Source of the DNA: Callipepla californica brunnescens
Lineage: Eukaryota > Chordata > Aves > Galliformes > Odontophoridae
Direction of reading: 5' to 3'
DNA length: 64,000 nucleotides
NCBI GenBank assembly: GCA_023055505.1
Contig: JALIRH010000042.1
Coordinates: 2,488,335-2,552,334, forward strand
Shown here: piece after piece, positions 1 through 64,000 of the stretch
Layout of the letters: every line of letters starts with the position of its first letter
Position numbering within the stretch: the first letter of the stretch is position 1
Position numbers and translations under genes: made by a program
The notes under the pieces: model-generated
The model's input: only the letters and a program-made list of their open reading frames with translations
What the model was told of the DNA's origin: nothing
Database searches by the model: none

Positions 1-286
1 CAATCGTAGTGCACGGGTGATCTGTGTGCTCACATCACATCACAGAGCTCCTTCGTTCTCATGGGATGGGGAAATGACAGCAGCTCCCATGGAGAAAGAG
101 CCTCTGCTCTGATTCCTGCGTGCACGCTGCTTGCCAGCTCCTCGCTCTGCCTCCAGGTCCCAAGCCGAGTGCTGGAACGAGATCCTTTTCCTCACTTTGT
201 CCTCTTCCCCTCACCCTCCATCCCCGAAGTAAAGTCTGCATTTGGCCGCTGTGAAATCACCTGCAATGTGGTTGTGCTTCTTCCAG
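1..286 (+). other. PLXNA2: 3' end of the PLXNA2 intron upstream of the first visible exon
   Basis: The window opens inside an intron. A pyrimidine-rich stretch ending in CTTCTTCCAG leads to the acceptor AG at 285-286. No other coding signal is seen here. Confidence 0.8.
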
Positions 287-55752
<55,466 letters not shown>

Positions 55753-56079
55753 AGGAAGGCTGCAGTGCTCACGGACAGCAAGGGGCAAGAGCATGGCATG
55801 GGTGCTTGGGGATTCAGCGGGAGAACAAGCAGAAAGGCACTGCACACCCCACCACCACGCTCATCAAGGGGAGCAGGGATGGCCCAGGGGCTGGCTATGC
55901 TCAAAATCACAAGGGATCCGGTTTGAAAAAGCAGAAAGATCGAGAAGACAAAGCATCGCAATCGGCATCAGCTCAAGGTGGATCACTTCTTCTGGTATTC
56001 ATGGGAAGATGGAACCTGGGAAGTCTGGATGTCTCCGTGACTGCTGCTTTGCATGAGAACAGTTTGATGTATATTAGGA

Positions 56080-56085
56080 AATAAA
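56080..56085 (+). promoter_or_regulatory. PLXNA2: Candidate proximal polyadenylation signal AATAAA
   Basis: 327 bases after the stop, followed within 20 bases by a genomic A-rich tract that could mimic a poly(A) tail in cDNA. Confidence 0.4.
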
Positions 56086-56104
56086 ACTTTATTTAAAGGT
56101 TTTT

Positions 56105-56190
56105 AAAAAAAAAAAAAAGAAAAAAAGAAAAGGAAAGGAAAGAAAAAGGGAGGGAAAAAAAAAGAAAGAAAAAAAAAAAAAGGAACAGAA
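56105..56190 (+). repeat. A-rich purine tract
   Basis: About 85 bases of almost pure A and G, in the 3' UTR. Confidence 0.85.
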
Positions 56191-56535
56191 CAAAAGCCAC
56201 AAAAACCACAGAAGCCACAGAGATGACCCTGGCAACCAGGTTCGGTCCTGATCCCGTCCTCGCACGGCCCTGAGGATGTGCTCAGGCATCTGCAAACGGA
56301 CTCTTACACCAACTGCAAAGTCTGGAAACCGGCATTCTTTTTGGGATCTTATAAAAATAAGAGCACAAGTTTGCACCACAGCTGTCCACACAAGCGAAAA
56401 ATAGCAGTTTAGCCAGAAATAGTTCGGTGTCTGAGTAACCCGTAGGCACTAGAAGGAGATTTTTGTGAATTGCAGAACCATCCGATCGTCCAACTTGTCT
56501 TGAAATCCAGCTTTATCTGTGTATTTATATAGTGT

Positions 56536-56564
56536 CTATATATATATATATGTATATATATATT
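56536..56564. repeat. TA dinucleotide repeat
   Basis: TATATA run with one G interruption, which creates TGTATATA at 56551-56558. Confidence 0.85.
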
Positions 56565-57100
56565 TTAAATCTCATTTACTGTTGAGTGTGGAAGGATCTG
56601 GTGGAAGTGCTGTCCCTATCCTCGTGCCTCAGCGGTGCTCTTGCAGCCATGGCAGGAGCAGAATGGAGCTGTCCATGGTCCTTGCAGTAAATCCAACCCC
56701 AAACCCAACGTTTAGGGCGAGCAATACTTGAAATGCCGAGCTGTGGCGAGATGCTGTTTGTTGTTGGTTCTCTGTTTGATTGCAGACCAGAGAAGCATGG
56801 GATCATAGGCGATGTCACCCACGGGGGCAGGCCCGTGGCTTTCGTTTCCATGAGGGAAGGGAAAGAAATCTCTGCTCTAGACAAGGGAAATCCATAGGCA
56901 GCAGTGCCAGGTGCTGTCCGTGTGTCTGTCCAAGTGTCTTGTTGTTACCTTCCGTTCTTCGGTGGCCCAATGGCACATGTTCTTGTGGCCAGGGGTGAGC
57001 AAATGTCTGTGAGTGTTATTTCCTTAAAAGACACCAAAGCTTACGTGTCCTTTTGTAGAGTGCCAGGAGGGGGAGGAGCGCTGTAAATATTTCTCTCTGT

Positions 57101-57106
57101 AATAAA
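57101..57106 (+). promoter_or_regulatory. PLXNA2: Candidate internal polyadenylation signal AATAAA
   Basis: Lies 12 bases after a TGTAAATA word and is followed by TG-rich sequence (GATATTTGTGTGG), so it has both upstream and downstream elements of a working site. Confidence 0.45.
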
Positions 57107-58035
57107 TGCTGATATTTGTGTGGACTGCAAGAGGGAGGACAGGGCCATTGGACCTCATGGGGAGAGAGGCATCCACCGTGGGAGCTGACAGCAGCAGCAG
57201 AATCCCTCCTGGGGCTGTTTCTCCCCAGTAGCCACTGAGCAGCATGCCAGATATTTGGGTGTGAGCACGATGCTGCACCATATATCACCAGGTGGGGTGG
57301 TCTGGACCTCGATCTGTGCGCAGCAAACGAGAAGCAGTTTCTGTAAGCACCAGGAGTGGGTGGCCCTTGTTGTGGAATGAGGTCCCAGGGCCAGCAGGAG
57401 GAGCTGATGTGCATCCAAACATCTCAGGAAACTCAGTGTTCTAATGATCCTTTGCTGCAAGCCATGCTGAGCCCACTTGCTTCTGGTGATCTGCTTTTGT
57501 GAGTTTCTCTGGGCCCTTTTGGTAGCGTGGTGGTCAGCACAGTGTGACGGGGGAGCTCTGAGATGGGACAGCTGTGCAGAGAGAGGCGTAGGAAGGATAC
57601 ATGTTGTTGTGGTCATTGCTTTGAGTATTTATATTCAGACTGTTGACCAGTGGTACTCTGCAGCACTCAAAATGGTTTCCAAACACTTCTGAATATTTAT
57701 CTAAATAGTTATTTCCATGGGACTGGCAAAATATGACTATACTCAAAGCAAAGGCCTGGATGCTGGTGGCTTTGTGCTGCCTTACAGCCCTCATTTTGCT
57801 TTCTACCCGTCTCTCTGTGAGGCATTTGCACAGCCAGGTTCCTGCCTCTTGGCCAGGCTGCCTGGGGCAGAGGTGGAAAAGGAAATCAACAGGAGCTCTT
57901 TGCAGAACAGTGGGGTATTGAAGTCTGAGTGGCTTCCAATGGAGGCAGCAGGAACAGCTCTTCTTCCATCACCATGAAGGCATCGGGAAGATGGCACAGA
58001 AGCAGCACGGTGCTGAATGGAAGGGGTGGTCCATA

Positions 58036-58041
58036 AATAAA
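58036..58041 (+). promoter_or_regulatory. PLXNA2: Candidate internal polyadenylation signal AATAAA
   Basis: Followed by a TTGTGGTGGT stretch about 20 bases downstream, which could act as a GU-rich element. Confidence 0.35.
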
Positions 58042-60312
58042 CCACCAAGCATCTTCTTGTGGTGGTAGCCATGAATTATGGATCTTCACGGGCAATTACA
58101 TGGGATGAAGCAACATATCCCACATATCCCCTCAGGGCAAAGAACTTGTAATCTATTGCCCTGTTTGCATCCAACTTTTCAGTTACTCTTTGGGAGATGA
58201 AACTGAAAAGCACCAAATGGCATTCCCTCTGCATTGCAGCAGATGGACTCAGAGTTTGGTCAGGAGGGGCAGTGACTTTGCCTTAGATAAAATGATTTCT
58301 CGTGGCCCCTTCCTCCTGCAGAGCCGTTGGTGTTGTGGTTCTCCAGTTCACTTCGTTTCAGGTATTTTGACATCAAAGTGGGAGACGTCACTTTCTGGAA
58401 TCTCTCTGCCTGGTGTCACTGCTTAAATAATTCCATTTAATCTTCTGCTCATGTACTATCAAAGCACCCACTCCAAGGGGGAGCAAGGTGCTAATCAAAT
58501 GCTTCTCCACCTTGAAAGCCTTTATTAAAAGCCCATATACCAAGAGTCCAACTTACAGGCAAGCTTGTCTCTGCAGGAGCCCTGCTGTGGAATACCCGCA
58601 CCATGTAGAGGTGCAGTCCCCTCTGTTGCCATAAGGGGTGGATTTATGCTTAAAGGAGGGCAGGAGTCATCAGAACAACCCATCTGCTGGGGACTCCCCA
58701 GAGCCTTCAGCGGGGATAGGACACGCGGTGCTGGGACACGTGGGGTTGGCAGGCACAACTGCCCAGCACGGAGCCACCAGAGACCTCCATCACAGCAGTG
58801 CCTTCAACACCCTGTCTTAAAAATGGCCCATTCCTGCGGAAATTATCCACCCTGCCTTTGAAGTGGACCTCACCAAATACATCCTAATGTACCCAGGAAT
58901 TTGGGTGGGCATGTGGAAGCCAATAGCAAGAGGACGTCATGCTCTCAGTTCATATTCTGCGTCATGCTGTCCTCGGTGCAAGTCCTTGATGTCGGTCTGA
59001 GGCTCAGAGCACTGAGCTGCCCCAGTGTGATCCCAGGATGGTCCAGTGCCTCCAGCCCAGCCCCACTCCCACCTGCTGGTGTCTCTCCACTCCATTCCCA
59101 GTGCTCAGCTCAAAGTGGACCAAGTGGAGCGAGCTAGGGCATCCCAAGAACTCATGAGTAGCTGTACCCTGGAGGAAAGAAAAAAGGGATGGCAAAGTAA
59201 CTGGCATCAAAGATGTGTTAAAATGCCACAAAGCTTCTGTCAACCAATTCGGGAGTGGAGTTTGTACCACAGACCGCGAACTGAAAAAGCAGGGAGCTGC
59301 TGTCCTGTCTGTGAATGTGTGCTGGGTGAGCTGGGAGAGCCATGGATGTGTCCTTGGCGAGAGTCCCCCATCGCCCCTGTGCTGTCCTGCACCCACATAG
59401 GCAGGACTTAATTTTAATTGGACATTTGCTGGGAAAATAATGAGATTAAGGATGTTGGATGTGCGCCGTGAAGAAGATGCATTCCGGATCCGCTGGGCTG
59501 AGCAACCTTGAGTGCACAATTTCACTGTGGGTTGGGTTTAGAGGGGAAGAGGATGAAAGTCCTCAAAGGGATTTTCTCCCCGTGAAAGGCGCTGCTCAAA
59601 GCACATGGCACCATGGGTTGGCACAGTGGGTTGGCATGGGGGGCAGGTGTTGTGGCCATGCTCTGGGCAAGGCAGTGTCTGTGTGCTTGTTCTTGTCCCC
59701 GTGTCACCCCCTTCTCCTTCCTTTCTAAAAGTGAAATATAATAATGACAAAATGTGTGTTCCTGCAGTGAGTAAGGACATACTCAGATCTGCAGGGTCCA
59801 TCCGTCACGTGGACAGTGTCCCAAACTCTGGGCCTCCAAAGGGGAGGGAACACACAGGTACTAAAACTTCTGGGACCCCCAGAATCGAGGCCCCATAATG
59901 TCATAGAATGTAGAGGTATCGATCGTGGAACAGATTTTTATTTTTTCTGCCCCACTCCTTACAGTAAATAACGCCATTTAAAGGGTTGTGTGTTGGCAGG
60001 AATAAGAAATGGATTCGTATCCATACCCATTCCACCTTATTGTTCTCTGGTTCCTCCCCTCCCGTTATACTTGACACACTGGAGTTCTGTATTATATATT
60101 TTTTTTTAAGATGATTGTCTGTTTTCTTTTTTTTTGTTGTTGTTTTTACAAGTGCTGTGGAAAAAAAAATAAGAAAGTTTAAGTATTTAAAAATGTTCCA
60201 AGGAAAAAGGGGGTTTTGTTATTATTCTAATATATTATTGTGTACCTATTGTAAATATGAAACACTCCTATTTTGCAAGCCAAGGACTCACTTTGTACTG
60301 TTGTTATATATA

Positions 60313-60318
60313 AATAAA
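60313..60318 (+). promoter_or_regulatory. PLXNA2: Distal polyadenylation signal AATAAA
   Basis: Sits in an AT-rich end region with upstream TGTA words (60241, 60250, 60295), as at typical strong vertebrate poly(A) sites. No comparable signal follows in the gene direction until well beyond, so this is taken as the main gene end. Confidence 0.75.
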
Positions 60319-60584
60319 GTTTACTGGTTAAAAAAACGACGACAACATCACGTCCTGAGTGGGTCCTTATTATATAGGTCTATTCCTATTGCAATAGGAA
60401 ATTCGTTGCCATAAACTGTGAGAAGTGAGTGCTGTCTGGGTGCTGATGGATGCCTGGGGCTCGATGGGATGGAGCAGTGCAGCTCTGTCCATGGTACCGG
60501 GGGAGGGGGCTGCAGTTTTCCTTGACCCCTCTGTCTGCTTTTTCAGCTCCTTCACTGCAGGGTTGCAGTACCTTTGCTCGATGT

Positions 60585-60606
60585 CTTCTCACTTCACAGT
60601 GAGAAG
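60585..60606. repeat. Perfect 9-bp inverted repeat
   Basis: CTTCTCACT and AGTGAGAAG separated by TCAC, about 270 bp past the distal AATAAA. Confidence 0.75.
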
Positions 60607-62680
60607 TGCTCGATGGTCATCTCGGAAGGCAGCAGGAGGGATGAGGGGTCCCTGCTTGGGGCACCTCTCCTTGCATGGGATGAAGAACGTGACATCCAGA
60701 TCGGCTGAGTGGTGGGAAGGAGCACACAAAAGGTGTTTGCCAATGAACCAGGTGGGTTCTTCATTTCTTTTCCCCCTTGAAAGGATGGGTCCTCACGGTA
60801 CAAACGCGTTTGCTTCCATTTCATGAATTCAAGCTAACTGAGCAAATGCTGAGAGGCATCTGCTGAGTGGTAGGAGTCTGCAAGTGACTTCTGCAGCAGC
60901 TGTCTGTCAACTTTAATGACCAATATGGTTGCAATTACAGCAATGAACTTTCTCTAACAGCCCCAAATTACTCCGGATGATGATAAGTGACAGAAAAACG
61001 GAGACCCTTATGGAAAGACTGAAAAAGAAACACGGGGATCTCAAACAAGAGGGCTCGCCGCTTCTTCTGAAGGATCTGAGCTTCTTCTTTTTAAATGAGG
61101 TAATTGAAAGGATAAATCCAAGGCAGGAGGGGGAGGCTTGACGCACCGTGGGTCGCAGCAGGGTGCTTGGTGCTGCCCCAAGATGTGGTTTTATTCAGCC
61201 ATTTGACACCGAGTCCGCTTGTTTTAGTGCAGCGCTAATAGGCTGATGGGAAGCTCTTCCTGTTTGAAGCTAATGCAAATATGTCAGGGAGACAGCCTGC
61301 TCCTCAGGCAGGTCATTTCATCTTATTTTCCTCAAGTCGAGAGCAAAGCTTGACATGAATCCTGCTTGCTGCCACCTGAAGGCAGCGGAGCTCAGCCTCT
61401 GCAGGTCCATCCCATGGCCCCACCTGCAGCCTTTTGTGCTAAACTGGGAGGTGCTGGGGTGCAGTGATCTTGTGCATATCTTGCAGACCTGGAGAATAAT
61501 AAAGGAGACAATTGCTTTTCATTTGTGCTTTGGGTTAATCTAAATTTATCCCAAGGGGGAAACGTGAAGTGAGGTTCCCAGAGCTTTCTGAAAGGCTGCA
61601 GGAGGGAAAGTGATGTTGTGCAGGAGCCCCAGGGATGCTCAGACCTGCTCTGACTCACTCCTGACCCTGTGCTGCAGCAGAGACACTGACAGCAGCAGCA
61701 GGACCCATTTCCAGCCCCTGCGGGCATGATTGACTCCTTCAGCTCCTCAAAGTCAAAAGGAATTTCGATGTGAATCGAAAGCATTAAACAGAGGGTCATT
61801 TGTATTCATCTGCGCCCTGTTAATATATTTAATATAATAAGTATACTCAATTAAAACTACATTTTATCTGGCATGCACTTCACAGGGCTTTATCGGCACT
61901 GACAAGGTCAAGTGAAGCTTAATAAAGGTTATATAAAATGCAGATGGCTCAGAGCCCTCAGTCAATTCCCATGTCCAATGCAGAGAAGGTAGGAGCCACC
62001 AACAGTGCTTTGGGACACATTGTTGGAACAGCTCCCTGGGCTTGGGCTGAGCCTGGGGTCCTCAGCCCTTCCAAAGCCCAAGAGCTGGGCACCACCTCCA
62101 GCCCCAAGAGCTGCTACTGATCCCTGTGCTCCCACTCCAGCTTTATTTCCCCCTCCAGGCATATAGGATTGGCCTATTGCTTGCTCACCATTGCTCTGTA
62201 AGTGGTGGGATGGAGTTTGGACACTCCAGCGCTGGCTTTTCCAGCCTGGATATCAAGATGAGCTAATGGAGGTGACGCTTGGAATTATCGGATATGCAAT
62301 CATGGCATTCATTTTGATCTGCTTAAATTCCAGTGTCATTTCTCTTCTGTGAATGCTTAGCTAGAGGGTGACATGTAATTGTATGCAAGCAGACAGTTAT
62401 CCTAAACGGGCGCTAAGAAACACAAAAACCTCTTGCATTTTTCTCCAATAAGCATGTGTGATGTTGCTGTATGGAAGTGACTAACCCATTGGTAATGGAA
62501 TTGTATTTTGAGTTATGGGTGGCAGACAGCAAGACGTGTCCAACAAATACCAACTCTGGGACGGTCCCTGGTTTTGAAGGTGAAAACTACACAAAATGAC
62601 TCTTTTTTTTTTTTTTGCTTAATCATAGATTTTGTTTCTTAAGCATCGAGTGCTTGCCATTGGACTGCCAGGGATGCTGA

Positions 62681-62718
62681 TCCAGAAGCAGATGATCCAG
62701 AAGCTTCTGTCCAGAAGC
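62681..62718. repeat. Three tandem TCCAGAAGC units, period 14-15
   Basis: Units at 62681, 62696 and 62710. No function is apparent. Confidence 0.65.
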
Positions 62719-64000
62719 CAGAGACATCCTGGGGCTCAAGCTTCCCCTATAGGCAGATCTCAATGGGGCAGAAAGCCATGATGTCTGTGCAGACAAAAGG
62801 ATCTATGGTGGTCCTGGGTGGGATCACGTAGTTCCAGTGTGTAGATATGCATGTCCAGGTATATACATATAAAATAACATGAATGTGTTACAATACAAAG
62901 TAAAATAGATGTGTGGAATAATGCAGAGCGAATGTTCCTATTTATATCCCAGGCTCTGTGTTAAATTACAGACATCAGAGACGAGACAAAGGGTTTGGTT
63001 TTAGTTCAAAATAATACTTATGGAAATGGAAAGCACTCTATTTTCATTGTTGCTTCATAATTAGCTCCAGGGAGGGAATCTAATTACAAATGTTCCGTGC
63101 TGCCCTATGGCAAAACGTGTGAGAAAAGGGAAGGATGGCCAAGCTTAAGCAACTCAGGTAAGAATTAACTCCACGGTAATATCTGATAATTAAGAATGTC
63201 TCTATCAGCTTGTCTCGCTATTAATGGATTGGGCTGCTCTTTTCACGTTTGATTGCTGCCGTTTTATGACTGCCATTTCACCCTTAATGCTCCTGGAAAT
63301 GGGCTTTCCTGTCTGGGGAGTGAGTGCCAGGAATAATGGTTGGGGATTTATCAACAGGTCCTATTCTCTCCCCAATAAAACTGCCGTTCTTTTCATCCAT
63401 GCTTACAGTGGGGCCATGTGCGTGTCCTCCCCACTGCTCCCAGCTCACCCCACATCTCCTTCCCCTCGGAGCAGGGCTGGGAAGGGAGCAGGAGGCTCCC
63501 CACGACTATGGGCTGTGGATGGTGAGTTCTCTGCTCCCAAGGGCACTCCTTCCCATCCCTTAACCCATTGCTCATTAAACTCTTGAGGGCACTCAACGAG
63601 ACTGAGCTTTGAGGAGATGGCTTGCAAGTTTTATTTTATTTTTGCCACATTCAGCTTTCTCAAAGCGGAGGATCTCAGGGGGTGAGCCGCTTTTGCAGGA
63701 GTTCTTAAACATTCTCTCGACGTCCGCTTGACTTCTGCAGCGGGATCCCACCGTCTCCGTGAGCTCAGCACACAAAGGCACAGCCTGGGGCTGTACAGGG
63801 CTGTGTGGGTCGGGTCACAGACCTCGTGCTTCACTGCATCGTGGCCTTCAACAAGCACGAGCACCATGCCCAGGAGGGAGGTGGCTCAGGGCACCCAGCA
63901 GAAGTAAAGCAAGCCGAGGATCAAGTTCAAATCCACTCCGGGAGATAAATCAAAGGATCACTTTGTGCATGGTGTTCTCCTTGCCTGCGTGGGCTCCTGG

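Larger units (their letters stand above)
55753..60331 (+). other. PLXNA2: PLXNA2 3' untranslated region (about 4.6 kb)
   Basis: Runs from the stop codon to about 13 bases past the AATAAA at 60313-60318, where GGTTA meets an A run. The exact cleavage site is an estimate. The region has no intron signals needed to explain the transcript, four AATAAA hexamers (56080, 57101, 58036, 60313), a purine/A-rich tract, a TA repeat and three UGUANAUA words. Long 3' UTRs are usual for neuronal guidance receptors. Confidence 0.75.
60332..64000. other. Downstream intergenic sequence, no gene recognised
   Basis: No reading frame here shows a known domain or exon structure. It holds a 9-bp hairpin (60585-60606), a T14 run (62603-62616), a small triple repeat of TCCAGAAGC (62681-62718) and AT-rich islands at about 61790-61960, 62240-62480 and 62840-63240. 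Confidence 0.65.

Noticed and set aside
56105..56190. A-rich tract as the true mRNA poly(A) tail of a retrocopy
   Set aside because: The preceding sequence is the intact intron-containing gene itself, and the tract has many G interruptions.

Overview
The window is vertebrate nuclear DNA, most likely from a bird. It has split genes with GT-AG introns, a eukaryotic plexin receptor, and several 3'-truncated CR1 LINE remnants, the typical avian/sauropsid repeat. A galliform such as chicken is plausible, but the sequence alone does not prove the species. No bacterial, phage, CRISPR or operon features were seen.

One gene on the + strand, PLXNA2 (plexin-A2), fills about the first 60.3 kb. The window opens inside an intron. 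I could place 29 coding exons from 287 to 55752, and every splice phase joins cleanly. They give 1,435 codons plus a TGA stop. From memory the vertebrate protein is about 1,894 residues, so the missing part is roughly the first 459 residues: signal peptide and most of the sema domain. Residues below are numbered from the first residue in the window (w1); adding 459 gives approximate full-length numbers.

Layout by region: 287-421 end of the sema domain; 12614-19385 PSI1, inter-PSI segment and PSI2; 24006-25988 second inter-PSI segment and PSI3; 25980-41300 four IPT/TIG domains; 41259-41493 transmembrane helix and start of the juxtamembrane helix; 42561-46910 first half of the cytoplasmic Rap-GAP with the Arg-Arg pair; 47176-50753 Rho-GTPase-binding domain (ubiquitin-like insert); 52307-55752 second half of the GAP with the second catalytic Arg. 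The 3' UTR runs from 55753 to about 60331 and holds several AATAAA signals, the last at 60313-60318. The remaining 3.7 kb to the window end is non-coding as far as I can see.

The protein is a single-pass axon-guidance receptor. The outer sema-PSI-IPT stalk senses semaphorins, alone or with neuropilins. The inner split GAP, gated by Rho-family GTPases through the inserted binding domain, switches off Rap. Introns hold about ten CR1 fragments, one pair of unidentified dispersed repeats, simple-sequence tracts and several AT-rich islands that look like candidate conserved non-coding elements. I found no undescribed multi-gene system. The best leads are long in-frame read-throughs at two introns (17 and 28), Pumilio-type sites in the 3' UTR, the unidentified repeat pair, and the AT-rich islands.
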